Shown here: positions 44,130 to 53,172 of the stretch, one piece after another
Position numbering within the stretch: the stretch's first letter is position 1
Layout of the letters: each line of letters begins with the position of its first letter
NCBI GenBank assembly: GCA_013214025.1
Contig: JABSRN010000011.1
Coordinates: 62,001-126,000 of the forward strand
Direction: 5' to 3'
Length of the DNA: 64,000 bases
Origin: Polyangiaceae bacterium
GTDB lineage: Bacteria; Myxococcota_A; Polyangia; Polyangiales; Polyangiaceae
Notes under the pieces: model-generated
Database searches by the model: none
The model's input: only the letters and a program-made list of their open reading frames with translations
Told to the model about the DNA's origin: nothing
Program-made: the position numbers and the translations under genes

Positions 44130-45585
44130 CGGAACTCAGCGGCTTCGACGCGGGATCTGCGGGCTCGCTAGCGCTGCCGAGGGGAGCCGCTCCGGAAGCT
44201 GGAGAGTCGTGCGACGGCTCGAGACAAATCAGTCCGAAGCGACCGCAGGCCCACAGGCGCTGATGTTCGTCGTCCCAGGCAAGATCGAGCACTTCGAGTT
44301 CGTCGTCGTCTTCGGCATCGTCGGAGACTCGTAGGTCCGCCAGATGGGTGACGCTGTTGTCGGGCTTCACCAGAACGAGATAGGAGCGCGAGTCGACGGA
44401 AATGTGGCACGACACGACGAGGCATTCTTCGTCGTCAATGCGGACCCAGCCGACGGTGTCGACGGGAGGGCAGCCGGAGAGCGGAACAAAAGTTTTGCCG
44501 CCATCGCGGGAGAGATACGCTCGTTGCTCGCGCACGACCGCGACACATTCCCCCGACGTAGTGAGCCGGCTGGGTGCGTGGCTCCCGTCGACGGCGCTCA
44601 GTTGTCCGGTGAGGACCCAGCGACCCTGCCAGCGCCAGCACACCAGAGTGTTTTCTTCGGTTGTGCTCAGCAGGTAGTCGCCCACCGGTTGCGCCATCGC
44701 CACCGGTGCCATTTCGGGCTCAGCGGCGGGCTGTTGTCCGTCGGTCATGTGCCAGAGTCGCTCTTGCCCGCCGAGCCACAGTCCGCCGTTAGGAGCGGCG
44801 CTCACGAATGCGCGGTTCAGTGTCTCGCTTTCCAGGTAGCGTTTTGGGGCGCCGTCTGTAGCGCTACGGAAAATTTCCTCCACCGTTGTGCTGAGCACAA
44901 ACACGCGGTCGCTGGCGTGTACAGTGGTAAAACTCGAAATCGTGTTGCTTGGCAGGGCGATTTGTAGCGCGTGGACCTCGTTGCCGTCCCGGAGGATTTC
45001 GTACAGGCCGCGGCCGGCTGCCACTAGATGCCCCGCCACTAAATTCAGCGACAATAGTTCCGCATCCGCTCCCCGCAGCTCGACCTCGGTCCAGGGATTG
45101 TCGCTGGCTGCCAGCGGGGGCACTTCGATGGGGATGCTGACGACCTGGTTTGCCAGCAAGTCAGCATCGCTGACGCCTTCGTCGCCATTGCCTTCGTCGT
45201 CGAGCTCCGGCAATTTTTCTGTTAGCCAATCTTCTTCGGCCAGGCTTTCTTCCTGCTCATCGCCAATCGGAGGTAATTCTTCCGCGAGTCCGCTGACGTC
45301 GTCCCCGAGGGGACCGTCTTCATCGTCGCGCAGCAAAAAATCGTCGGCGTCAGGCAGGTCGATGGACACCCCGATGTTCAGCTTGGCGTTGGTGTCGTCA
45401 TCAACGTCCTCCGGGGTGACAATTTCGATGCCGTCGGAAATATTGTCGGCGACACCGTCGTCGTGGTCGTCCGCGTCCTCCACGTCGTGAAGCAGCGTCC
45501 CGATATCGCCGAAGTCCTCGGTCCCGGTCGCTTCCTCGTCAGTCTCCGAGTTTGACTCGCCAGCAGGTACACCCAATTTAGTCAT
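44125..45585 (-). CDS. Protein with acidic N-terminus and BNR-like propeller
   Basis: A 486-residue protein. The first ~145 residues are extremely rich in Asp and Glu (DVEDADDHDDGVADN; LLRDDEDGPLGDD; EEDWLTEKLPELDDE), with no predicted fold. The remaining part is beta-rich and contains a BNR/Asp-box-like repeat, AYLSRDGGKTFVPLSG (S-x-D-x-G-x-T-W consensus, Phe for Trp), as in sialidase or photosystem-assembly propellers. No signal peptide is seen, so it may be cytoplasmic. The activity is unknown. It lies between two plus-strand genes and has its own start (ATG at 45585). Confidence 0.72.
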   Translation of the reverse strand: MTKLGVPAGESNSETDEEATGTEDFGDIGTLLHDVEDADDHDDGVADNISDGIEIVTPEDVDDDTNAKLNIGVSIDLPDADDFLLRDDEDGPLGDDVSGLAEELPPIGDEQEESLAEEDWLTEKLPELDDEGNGDEGVSDADLLANQVVSIPIEVPPLAASDNPWTEVELRGADAELLSLNLVAGHLVAAGRGLYEILRDGNEVHALQIALPSNTISSFTTVHASDRVFVLSTTVEEIFRSATDGAPKRYLESETLNRAFVSAAPNGGLWLGGQERLWHMTDGQQPAAEPEMAPVAMAQPVGDYLLSTTEENTLVCWRWQGRWVLTGQLSAVDGSHAPSRLTTSGECVAVVREQRAYLSRDGGKTFVPLSGCPPVDTVGWVRIDDEECLVVSCHISVDSRSYLVLVKPDNSVTHLADLRVSDDAEDDDELEVLDLAWDDEHQRLWACGRFGLICLEPSHDSPASGAAPLGSASEPADPASKPLSSE

Positions 45586-45707
45586 GATTTCCGCGAGGAC
45601 GATTATAGCCGCGATTGTTCGCTGGGGGAGAGGGTCTGTCGGCTCAAAGTTTCGGGCTTGCTAGCCGTTCGGTTTCTTGCCAACAGAGCCGTGAGGATAG
45701 CCCCGCC

Positions 45708-45968
45708 GTGGAACGCCCGCCACTCATCGACGACGATATGATCACGCGGCGATTTTGCGTGCGCCCACGGGATGTCGTTTTTGTAAAGGACGTTTTGGAA
45801 GCCAGTGAGGGCCTCGCGACCCTATTTGCAGCGGCAGGTGGAGATCTCACCATTGCCGCTTCCGTCAGCCGGGAGGCTGAGTTGGATGAAGTATTGAGGG
45901 ATCTCTGCGCCGAGTTGGAAGGCGCGGCACTATCCGAAATGGGGGCCGAGCCCACCGTTGGGGATTGA
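45708..45968 (+). CDS. DUF4911-like small protein
   Basis: An 86-residue protein starting at GTG 45708. The body RRFCVRPRDVVFVKDVLEAS, EGLATLFAAAG and EAELDEVLRDLCAEL fits the small DUF4911 fold, in which a beta-alpha-beta unit starts with a 'PPxDIAFLK' like segment. An ATG at 45738 would give a shorter form that still contains the whole core. The frame is open upstream to 45615, but that region reads like non-coding sequence. The function is unknown, and the assignment is by resemblance only. Confidence 0.6.
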   Translation: MERPPLIDDDMITRRFCVRPRDVVFVKDVLEASEGLATLFAAAGGDLTIAASVSREAELDEVLRDLCAELEGAALSEMGAEPTVGD

Positions 45969-46040
45969 ACCGGCGTGGATTAGCGCTTCGGCTTATCGGT
46001 CGGCCGCGGTGCCGCTTCGCTGGGCCGGAATAGGGGGTCG

Positions 46041-47015
46041 GTGGACCTACGACAGGTATCGGATGACCCGTTGCGAGTGTCGTCCCAATCCTTTAGCGTC
46101 CGGCGGATGGACGGTGACCAGACAGAGAGACCTCGGGGGACGGTTTCCAGTGGGGGACGATTGGGTTTGTTCGCCGCTGGCTCTCCGGGTTGTCCGTCGC
46201 CGACGTTGCAAGAGGCGTCGCCGCAGTCGGACGCGTCGCCGCAGTCGGATTCGTGGGACCGAGCGAGCCGCGCGATAGTTTCGGAGCCGCGTGATTCGGA
46301 GCCGCGTGATTCGGAGAGGTACGAGCCCGAACAGCGGGACTCCGCCCAGACCGAGCCGCCACCGGTTGATGGCGGCGTTCGATCCGGTGTGGCCCCCGCG
46401 AGTGATGATCCCGGTCTCGCTCCGTGGCGTGAATGGTTGAGCGCTCTCGCGAGTGATGCGGACGCTGCCCAAGCCGCCGCGATGGCCTACCGACAGCTGG
46501 GCGATGACAAACGGAACCTGTGGCTGCGGGCGTTGGATGATGACGCCAAAGCCGTGGCTGTGCCGGCTATCGCCTTGTACGCGCCGCTTCTCGCGGTGGA
46601 GACTGACAAGGCGCGTCGTGCGCTGATCGAAGAGCGGCTATCCCATTGCACAACCGATGGGCTGCCGAAAACAGAGGCTCGCGCGCTGGTGTCCGGTGAT
46701 GCCTTGAGCTTTCGGGTCGTCACCATCGTCACCCCGCTGTATCTCAATTTCGTTCAGGTTATCGCTTGTGCGATTCGCAACGGGGATCACTTCGAATGGG
46801 TCAAACACGATCCTGTGATGTTGGACGATCGCGCTCCGCGGAGCGGAGATCGTATCGAGGGGCTGCCCTCGGAAGCTATGCCGCTCAAGGCGGCAGTCGA
46901 TGTGCTCGCCCATGCAGTCGTATCTCACCAGCGCACCGGTCGAGAGCTGCCCGAAGCATTACGTTTTTTCGCTGATCTGTTTCATTCCCATGGTGACCCG
47001 TACGCGCCGAGATGA
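46041..47015 (+). CDS. Unknown protein with repetitive acidic N-terminus
   Basis: A 324-residue protein of unknown function. The first ~115 residues are low complexity and include DNA-level repeats (46203-46236 encodes ASPQSDASPQSD; 46280-46318 encodes EPRDSEPRDSE). The C-terminal ~190 residues are a compact helical domain (AWREWLSALASDADAAQAAAM-like; DLKALLDDDAKAVAVPAIALY-type helices; FRVVTIVTPLYLNFVQVIACAI). No motif is recognised, and there is no signal peptide. The start is uncertain (GTG 46041 with an AGGGGG upstream, or ATG 46107). The stop overlaps the redoxin-like gene by 26 bases, suggesting coupling. Confidence 0.6.
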   Translation: MDLRQVSDDPLRVSSQSFSVRRMDGDQTERPRGTVSSGGRLGLFAAGSPGCPSPTLQEASPQSDASPQSDSWDRASRAIVSEPRDSEPRDSERYEPEQRDSAQTEPPPVDGGVRSGVAPASDDPGLAPWREWLSALASDADAAQAAAMAYRQLGDDKRNLWLRALDDDAKAVAVPAIALYAPLLAVETDKARRALIEERLSHCTTDGLPKTEARALVSGDALSFRVVTIVTPLYLNFVQVIACAIRNGDHFEWVKHDPVMLDDRAPRSGDRIEGLPSEAMPLKAAVDVLAHAVVSHQRTGRELPEALRFFADLFHSHGDPYAPR

Positions 47016-47544
47016 GTTTCCGGGGAGGAGGTCGGGCTTGGCGCTGAGCTGGGCTTTGGCCATAGGGGCAACGGCAGCTTGTGCCCCTGCACACTCCCCA
47101 TCGCCAAGAGGGGCGCCTGTGGCCGTCAGCCGGCCCATTGAGTTCGGTTTTCGTGATCTGGACGGAAAGCCTTTCTCAAGCGGCGACACTTACGGTCGAG
47201 TAACGGTGTTTGCCGTGCTGCAGAGTTCCAATTTGGGATCCCAGGTGATGGCTCGTCAGCTGGAAGATCTGCGGCGTCAGCACACGCCGCGAATCAATGT
47301 CGGCGCGATGATGCTGGAGCCCCCGAACCACCGAGTGTTTGCCCTCGCGTTTCGGGATGGCCTGAACCTTGGATACCCGGTTATTTTGGCTGACTATTTG
47401 AGTTTCGCGGGGTCCGGGCCGTTCGGCCCTACGCCCGTTGTACCCGCTGTTTTTGTCCTAGATCGGGCCGGGCGCCTGAAGTGGAAAGCCGCCGGAGCCG
47501 TCGAGATTTCAGCCGTAGAAGAAGCCATTCGGCACGCCCAGTGA
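46990..47544 (+). CDS. Redoxin-like lipoprotein lacking active-site cysteines
   Basis: A 185-residue TlpA/peroxiredoxin-type thioredoxin-fold lipoprotein. A signal (GLALSWALAIGATAAC) ends in a lipobox at AAC, and the fold is indicated by PIEFGFRDLDGKPFSSGDTY, RVTVFAVLQSSNLGSQVMA, PTPVVPAVFVLDRAGRLKWK and a cis-Pro region. The position of the CxxC motif reads SSNLGSQ, so there is no catalytic cysteine and no disulfide reductase activity is expected. It may be a structural or binding relative. The ATG at 46990 is inside the preceding gene by 26 bases; longer frames have no signal. argG follows 102 bases later. Confidence 0.75.
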   Translation: MVTRTRRDEFPGRRSGLALSWALAIGATAACAPAHSPSPRGAPVAVSRPIEFGFRDLDGKPFSSGDTYGRVTVFAVLQSSNLGSQVMARQLEDLRRQHTPRINVGAMMLEPPNHRVFALAFRDGLNLGYPVILADYLSFAGSGPFGPTPVVPAVFVLDRAGRLKWKAAGAVEISAVEEAIRHAQ

Positions 47545-47646
47545 ACTATTCGGGGCTCCCAGCTGCCCCGCCCTTGCCGCGTATCCCCGAACCGCGATAA
47601 ACGCGTGGGAACACGCCGACGCGCCAGCGCACCAAAACGAGGTCCT

Positions 47647-48852
47647 GTGAAGAAATCAAACAAAGTAGTTCTCGCTTACTCTGGCGGACTTGACACCAGT
47701 GTCATCCTTCACTGGCTGAAGGCCCAACACGAGTGCGAAGTCGTCGCTTGGTGTGCCGATGTCGGCCAGGCCGATGAACTCGACGGACTTGAGGCCAAGG
47801 CCCTCTCCAGTGGAGCGGTGGCCTACGAACAAGCCGATCTACGAGAAGAATTTGTCGCCGACTTTGTGTACCCAGCGATTCGTGCCGGAGCCATCTACGA
47901 AGGGGAGTATCTGCTGGGCACGTCCCTGGCTCGTCCCTGCATGATTCAGTCGATGATGCGTACGGTGGAGAAACACAACGCCTACGCCATCAGCCATGGG
48001 GCCACGGGCAAGGGCAACGACCAAGTCCGCTTCGAGCTGGGTGCCATGCATTTTGACCCTGATGTCAAAGTGATCGCTCCCTGGCGCGAGTGGGATTTGC
48101 GCAGCCGCACCGACTGTATCAACTACGCAAAAGAGCAAAATATCCAGATCGTCGCGTCAGCAGAGAAGCCTTACTCGATGGATCGGAACCTTCTGCATCT
48201 GTCCTTCGAAGGCGGCATACTGGAGGACCCGTGGAACGAACCCCTCAAGGAGATGTTCGTGCTCACCCGGGACCCCGAGGATGCCCCCGACAAACCCGTC
48301 TATGTCGAACTCGAGTTCGAACGAGGCGATGCGGTGGCGCTCGACGGGCAACGCATGAAACCCGCCGCCTTGCTCGAAGCCCTCAACATCATCGCCGGCG
48401 AGCACGGCGTCGGCCGAGTCGATATCGTCGAAAACCGCTTCGTGGGCATGAAGTCCCGCGGCGTGTACGAGACGCCGGGCGGCACAGTGCTGGTCAAGGC
48501 TCACCGGGCGGTCGAGTCCCTGACGTTGGATCGCGAAGAAGTGCGTATCCGCGACACCATGATGGTGGAGTACGCGACCATCGTGTACCGCGGCCTCTGG
48601 TTCTCTCCCGAGCGCGAGATGCTTCAGAACATGTTCGATGACATCCAGAAAGTGGTCACCGGCACGGTTCGACTCAAGCTGTACAAGGGTTCGCTGCAGG
48701 TGGTGGGGCGCAAGAGCCCGCTTTCTCTGTACAGCGCCGACTTGGCGACGTTTGAAGAAGACAGTGTGTACGACCAGGCCGACGCTGGCGGATTCATCCG
48801 TCTCAACGCGCTGCGTCTGCAAATGCGGTCCAAACGCGCCGCTAAAAAATAG
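47647..48852 (+). CDS. argG: Argininosuccinate synthase
   Basis: Condenses citrulline and aspartate using ATP in the penultimate step of arginine synthesis. The 401-residue product has the ATP-pyrophosphatase loop YSGGLDTSV at residues ~11-19, [14 protein letters not shown], and [17 protein letters not shown], giving complete family coverage. I use the GTG at 47647, which gives the canonical start (V/M)[13 protein letters not shown] with GAGG a few bases ahead; a GTG at 47605 would add 14 residues. argH is not adjacent in the window. A hairpin follows at 48919. Confidence 0.97.
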   Translation: MKKSNKVVLAYSGGLDTSVILHWLKAQHECEVVAWCADVGQADELDGLEAKALSSGAVAYEQADLREEFVADFVYPAIRAGAIYEGEYLLGTSLARPCMIQSMMRTVEKHNAYAISHGATGKGNDQVRFELGAMHFDPDVKVIAPWREWDLRSRTDCINYAKEQNIQIVASAEKPYSMDRNLLHLSFEGGILEDPWNEPLKEMFVLTRDPEDAPDKPVYVELEFERGDAVALDGQRMKPAALLEALNIIAGEHGVGRVDIVENRFVGMKSRGVYETPGGTVLVKAHRAVESLTLDREEVRIRDTMMVEYATIVYRGLWFSPEREMLQNMFDDIQKVVTGTVRLKLYKGSLQVVGRKSPLSLYSADLATFEEDSVYDQADAGGFIRLNALRLQMRSKRAAKK

Positions 48853-48918
48853 AGCTACGGCGAGAACTCTGCCGGATGGGTGAGCGGTCGCCGCATCGGT
48901 TGTTCTCCAGGGCGGCGA

Positions 48919-48939
48919 GCCCAGGGCTTTGTCCTGGGC
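48919..48939. repeat. Hairpin between argG and the DUF72 gene
   Basis: GCCCAGG, a 7-base loop and CCTGGGC form a perfect 7-bp stem 67 bases after argG. There is no T-run, so terminator function is doubtful. Confidence 0.4.
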
Positions 48940-48976
48940 AGTATGGCCGACAGAGCGCTACCCTAGTGGTACGCGT

Positions 48977-49975
48977 ATGGACGAGCAGCTCGGACTCTTC
49001 GGTGTCTCCTCCTCTGAGGACGACGGCCGCTTCGGCGAAGAGCGAGATCTCGCCAAGCGTTTGCCATCCCGCCTCCGCTTAGGCACCTCATCCTGGACCT
49101 TTCGTGGTTGGGGAGATGGTTTGGTGTACCCCGGGCGCCCCAGTGATCGAGTTCTCAGGGAGCGGGGTTTGGAGATGTACGCTGAGCACCCGCTGTTTAG
49201 AACGGTCGGCGTGGACCGATCGTTCTACCGACCCATGGCAGCGGCGGACTGGGAGCGTTACTCCCGGCAGCTGCCAGACGACTTTCTCTGTGTCAGCAAG
49301 GCCTTCGGCCAGTTCACTAACCCTCGTGGCGACTCTGGTGCCGGCAACCAACTGTATCTGAACGCCTCGGAGTTCGAAGCCCTGGTGCTCGCGCCCATCG
49401 GGTCGGCGAGGCAGCATCACGGTCCGGTCTTGTTACAGTTCTCTCCCATGCCGGTGGCGCTTCGGCCCTCAGCGCGGCAATTTGCCGATCAGCTCGATCG
49501 GTTCTTTTCCAACGTGAGCTCCGAGTTCGAGTTTGCGGTGGAGCTGCGGAACCGGGAGCTGATGACGCCGCGGTACTTGGACGTGCTCCGGCGTCACGGT
49601 GTGGCCCACGTGTTGAACCACTGGGAGCAAATGCCGGATGTCGGCACCCAGGCGCAGTTGCCCGGAATTCTGACTGCCGATTTTTGTGTTGTCCGATTGT
49701 TGATTCCGCCGGGCGAACGCTATGCCGATCGAAAAGAAGAACTGGAACCCTTCAATCGCTTGGCGTCCCCCCAACCCAAAATGCGCGAAGATACCGCGCG
49801 TTTTGTTGCGGAGTCTCTGAAGCTCGACAAGGTCATGTACGTGATGGTCAACAACAAGGCGGAGGGCTGCAGTCCGCTGACGATTCGTGCGTTGGCAGAA
49901 CGCTTGGCAGATCTTGAAAACAAGAGCCCGGAGTCGGACGAGTCGCCGGCGGCGCTCGAGCCAACTAGTGAATAA
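48977..49975 (+). CDS. DUF72 family protein
   Basis: A 332-residue member of the DUF72/YecE family, a TIM-barrel-like fold of unknown activity. Family signatures are RLGTSSWTFRGW, VYPGRPSDR, FRTVGVDRSFYRPM, FLCVSKAFGQFTNPR, GPVLLQFSPM and the C-terminal MVNNKAEGCSPLTIRALAE. The ATG at 48977 is preferred; a start at 48929 would add 16 residues without similarity to the family. The N-terminal ~30 residues (MDEQLGLFGVSSSEDDG) are acidic and specific to this protein. It is downstream of argG but separated by a hairpin. Confidence 0.9.
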   Translation: MDEQLGLFGVSSSEDDGRFGEERDLAKRLPSRLRLGTSSWTFRGWGDGLVYPGRPSDRVLRERGLEMYAEHPLFRTVGVDRSFYRPMAAADWERYSRQLPDDFLCVSKAFGQFTNPRGDSGAGNQLYLNASEFEALVLAPIGSARQHHGPVLLQFSPMPVALRPSARQFADQLDRFFSNVSSEFEFAVELRNRELMTPRYLDVLRRHGVAHVLNHWEQMPDVGTQAQLPGILTADFCVVRLLIPPGERYADRKEELEPFNRLASPQPKMREDTARFVAESLKLDKVMYVMVNNKAEGCSPLTIRALAERLADLENKSPESDESPAALEPTSE

Positions 49976-50256
49976 ACGGTAGCTCGCCAGCGAATCGGGT
50001 GGTCACATGGGCGTTCGCTGCTACTGGATTGGAGTAAGCTAAGAAAGTTGCGGCGCCGGTCTATCCGAGTCCTGTCACAGTCTGGATTTGCCCGGGCCTT
50101 CTTCGCGGCCCCGCGCTGCAAACAGGTTGGACGAGAGAGCGCAGCGATCGTGCCATCACGCTCGAGCAGCGAACTCGCCGAAGGCGACGGCTAGTCATGG
50201 ACGCGGCTAGCCGCGCGTCGTAGACCCAGCTGCGCGCGGCAACGGAGGAAGCCCCC
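49976..50256. other. Intergenic region upstream of the TGG-repeat lipoprotein
   Basis: This 281-base gap has no supported gene. It contains GGGCC-N8-GGCCC around 50097 and the palindrome at 50202, and GGAGG just before the TTG start of the next gene. Confidence 0.5.
50202..50215. promoter_or_regulatory. Palindrome upstream of the TGG-repeat lipoprotein
   Basis: CGCGGCTAGCCGCG is a perfect 14-bp palindrome 42 bases before the lipoprotein start. It could bind a dimeric regulator or form a cruciform. The similar word CGGCTAG appears nearby at 50189. Confidence 0.3.
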
Positions 50257-52134
50257 TTGAAATATCTGTCGAAACCCTTAGTTACAGTTGGACTACTGGC
50301 CTTTATCGCCGTCGCATGTGGGGGGGAAGAAACCTCCAGCTCCGGCAACGATAACAACACCACGGGCACCGGTGGCTCGAGCGCTATGGCCGGCTCGACC
50401 GCGACCGGCGGTACCCTATTTACGACGGGCGGCAGCCTATCGGTGGGCGGCAGCCTGTCGACCGGTGGTGCCCCTAGCTATACCGGCGGCAGCGGCGGTA
50501 GCGCCGATGGCGGTAGTGACGCGACAGTTCCAGACAGCGGGACCCCAGGGGAAGCGTGTGGCAACAACGTCCGTGAGGGCGATGAGGATTGCGATACGGG
50601 CCCGAGCGGCGGCAGCGGCTGCAGCGCCAGCTGCACCTTTCAGAGCAGCTGTGGCGTGATCCTCCCGCTGTCGGATCCCGACGGGGACGGTAAGTGGAAT
50701 GCCACTAGCTACACGACCTTTGAGGAACCCAGCGGCATCGATGCCGCGGATTGCGAAGGCAACTCGGTGGGCGCCGGCGCCGACAGAATTTACGCCCTCA
50801 ACCTTGATGTGCCCGCACGACTCAAGATCACCCTGTTCACCGATCAGTTCGACGGTATCCTCAGGCTGCGCACCGATCCCTGCGCCGACGTTGGCGGTTT
50901 GCCTCCCGAAATTTCAGGGCTGAGCCATTGCTCGGACGTCACTTCCCCCGCGCCGGATTCCGGTGGTGGTGGTGAGATCTTGGAATATGCCTACGTGCCG
51001 CCAGGGACCTACTACATCGTCGTAGACGCGGTGGGTGACGATTCCGGCTATCCCCCGGGCGGGGCTTTCTCGCTGACGGTCGACGTCGGTTGCACTGCCT
51101 CTGAAGCATTACGCCTGGTGGAGTTCAACAACGATGAACCCGATTACGTCGTGGTGCAGAACACCAAGACGTGCGATTTGGATCTCAGTGGCGTCATCGT
51201 GCGTTTTGATGATATCGGAGAGAATCCAATCGACGTGCCGATTCAGGGTGCGGGGACTCTCGGCCCGGGTGAATACCTGAGCGTTGGCGATACCGGCGCG
51301 TCCTTGGACGTGGAGGTAGCTGATGCCATTCGCATGAGCGGCAGCACGAACGGAGCCGTAGCGCTATGTCAGGACGACTGTGACACCGGCGTGTTCGACG
51401 GGCTGCGCTACAAGCTGTCCGGCGGAGTGGATCCCAATCAGCTACCGGGCGGCGCGACCTTCGCCTCCCCGGTCACCGGTGTAGCCTTCGGCGACGAACC
51501 GACGAAGAGCTTGGTTCGCGTCGCCTTCGAGGGCACCGCCCCGGTCATGGTGGCTTCCGACTGGTGCTACGCGCCCATTGGTGTGCGCACCCCCGTCGTT
51601 ATCCAAGAGCTGCATCCCGGTACCGACGCTTTCGTGCGTTTGCTCAATCGCGCCGAGTGCGCGATTGAGCTCTCGGGCTACGAGGTGCATTTCGGCGACC
51701 GCAGAAACGACAGCGAGCTGCCCAATGAGGATGACGAACCGGGCGGGCTAGGGGTGGATGTGACGATGCAGCTGCCGAGTCAGACGTTGGCGGGTGGCGG
51801 CTCGGTTTGGGTGGTGAGTGCGAACGCGAGCGGCGACGACGTGTTGGTGCCGGATCCCGGTATTGCGCTGGATCCGAGTCGCCCAGGCGCGGCTTACCTC
51901 TGTTTGGGCGAGTGCGACGTCATTATCGACGCTGTGAGTTTCCGGGCAGAGATCCAGGATCATGATTTCGATCTGTACCCGGACGGTATCAGCTTCGTGG
52001 GTGGTGGCCTTTCCGGGGTCGACAGCAGCACAGAAGCCGGCGCCACCAATAGCTACATCCGAAACGCGAATTACGCCGGCAGCAATCCGAACTTCCAGCG
52101 TTCGGACTGGGGCACTGGCGGAAGCAGTCGCTGA
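50257..52134 (+). CDS. Cell-surface lipoprotein with Thr-Gly-Gly linker
   Basis: A 625-residue predicted lipoprotein. TTG start (RBS GGAGG), MKYLSKPLVTVGLLAFIAVAC gives the lipobox VAC. A 65-residue linker rich in TGG/GGS (TATGGTLFTTGGSLSVGG) is typical of myxobacterial surface proteins. Next comes the Cys motif CGNNVREGDEDCDTG, like the short Cys-rich repeat found in other Myxococcota proteins, then a beta-rich region, and from about residue 290 two lamin-tail-like segments (RLVEFNNDEPDYVVVQNTKT; IQELHPGTDAFVRLLNRAEC). It is likely a surface adhesin or matrix component; the ligand is unknown. No enzymatic motif is seen. Confidence 0.85.
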   Translation: MKYLSKPLVTVGLLAFIAVACGGEETSSSGNDNNTTGTGGSSAMAGSTATGGTLFTTGGSLSVGGSLSTGGAPSYTGGSGGSADGGSDATVPDSGTPGEACGNNVREGDEDCDTGPSGGSGCSASCTFQSSCGVILPLSDPDGDGKWNATSYTTFEEPSGIDAADCEGNSVGAGADRIYALNLDVPARLKITLFTDQFDGILRLRTDPCADVGGLPPEISGLSHCSDVTSPAPDSGGGGEILEYAYVPPGTYYIVVDAVGDDSGYPPGGAFSLTVDVGCTASEALRLVEFNNDEPDYVVVQNTKTCDLDLSGVIVRFDDIGENPIDVPIQGAGTLGPGEYLSVGDTGASLDVEVADAIRMSGSTNGAVALCQDDCDTGVFDGLRYKLSGGVDPNQLPGGATFASPVTGVAFGDEPTKSLVRVAFEGTAPVMVASDWCYAPIGVRTPVVIQELHPGTDAFVRLLNRAECAIELSGYEVHFGDRRNDSELPNEDDEPGGLGVDVTMQLPSQTLAGGGSVWVVSANASGDDVLVPDPGIALDPSRPGAAYLCLGECDVIIDAVSFRAEIQDHDFDLYPDGISFVGGGLSGVDSSTEAGATNSYIRNANYAGSNPNFQRSDWGTGGSSR

Positions 52135-52698
52135 CTCGCCTTCGGCGAGTCCAGTGAACGAGTCTTGCTCGCCACTGGAGAAGCCTTCCATTTGGACATG
52201 GTCAGGCTGCAAACTTGTGATCAATCATGAGCGTCGGGGGTGAAGGTGGGTCACTTCGCTCTCTCGTTCACGCTGGCTCGGCGAACCTGTATTGCCTAGG
52301 TCCTCGGCCTTCGGCCTGCGGTTCCTTGCAGCGTGAGGCCCCAGCCCCACTTGCCCGATGCCAAAGGAGCGCTCGCGTCGGTTGACGTACATCGCCGATG
52401 CGTTGCGTTCAGCTGCGTGCTCGCCGCTCGCGTCAGATCAGGTGAATCGCCGATACGTCGATGTGACGTCGCGTGCAGGTGCGGTGCGTTCGTCCTCCCG
52501 CTCGCGCCAGTTGTCGCGGATTCGGCCGCTGTTCGCCTTGGCGAGTTCGCTGATTGGGGCGCTCGCGTCAGTTGACGGTACATCACCGATGCGTCGGGTT
52601 CGGCTGCGTCTTCGGCGCTCGCGTCCGCTGGCGTGACTCGGCCGCTGCTCGCCTTTGGCGAGTTCGCTGGTTGAGCCCGATTGTGCAGGCGAGTTCGT
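52135..52698. other. 564-base non-coding region with decayed duplication
   Basis: No convincing gene. Short frames here lack any conserved feature. The region contains the 190-bp imperfect tandem repeat described at 52369. The composition is GC-rich with a periodic GCTCGCGTC / CGCCGATGCG word. Possible origins are a decayed gene fragment or a repeat element; nothing decides between them. Confidence 0.6.
52369..52680. repeat. Imperfect 190-bp tandem repeat
   Basis: Unit A begins GCGCTCGCGTCGGTTGACG at 52369, unit B begins GCGCTCGCGTCAGTTGACG at 52559, exactly 190 bases later. Both continue with a copy of ACATC(G/A)CCGATGCGT and later end in CGGCCGCTG(T/C)TCGCCTT..GCGAGTTCGCTG. Unit B is shorter, through an internal deletion. 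Copies differ by several substitutions, so the duplication is old. Confidence 0.75.
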
Positions 52699-53172
52699 CT
52701 AACGAGGCAGCGCGCTGGGGGGGCGGTTGGGATCGTAGCCGTAGGGGGCCAGCATGTCTTTGGGTACCCGGACCGGGCGGCTTCGTTTGGTGTCGATCAT
52801 GGCCCAGGTGGTGACAGCTTGGACCATCAGTTTGTCGTCGCCGTCTCGGCGGATGATGCTGCAGCGGTCGGCTGTGGCTCCCCGCACGGAGTCGATCCAG
52901 GTGACGATGGTGAGTTTATCGCCGAGACCCGCGAAGGAGTAGTACTCGAGCTCGTGTTTGCGAATCACCCACATGAGATCCGTGAAGTGTTCGCTGCCGT
53001 TGCGGGTCATCCCGATGCTTTCGGAATGCGCACTCGCGGCGTCCGTTAGCCATTGGACGAATACCACGTTGCTGGTGTGACCCTGCCAATCGATATCCGC
53101 TTCTTGCACCGAGACTCGGTGAACGAAAGCTTTGTCGGGGGCAATCAGTGTGCCGCGGCGAGGAAGAGGCAT
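52699..53172 (-). CDS. 4HBT-type acyl-CoA thioesterase
   Basis: A 157-residue hotdog-fold thioesterase of the 4-hydroxybenzoyl-CoA thioesterase group. The active-site segment ADIDWQGHTSNVVFVQWL carries the usual Asp (28), with His32 and Asn35 in the GHxxN position. FAGLGDKLTIVTWIDSVRG and VQAVTTWAMIDTKRSRP match the later strands. The length and order are normal. It is probably cytoplasmic and hydrolyses short or aromatic acyl-CoA. It is isolated on the minus strand between the repeat region and a 305-base gap. The substrate is unknown. Confidence 0.88.
   Translation of the reverse strand: MPLPRRGTLIAPDKAFVHRVSVQEADIDWQGHTSNVVFVQWLTDAASAHSESIGMTRNGSEHFTDLMWVIRKHELEYYSFAGLGDKLTIVTWIDSVRGATADRCSIIRRDGDDKLMVQAVTTWAMIDTKRSRPVRVPKDMLAPYGYDPNRPPSALPR

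Noticed and set aside
52369-52680. Possible CRISPR array
   Set aside because: Only two imperfect 190-bp units; no short repeats with regular spacers and no cas genes.
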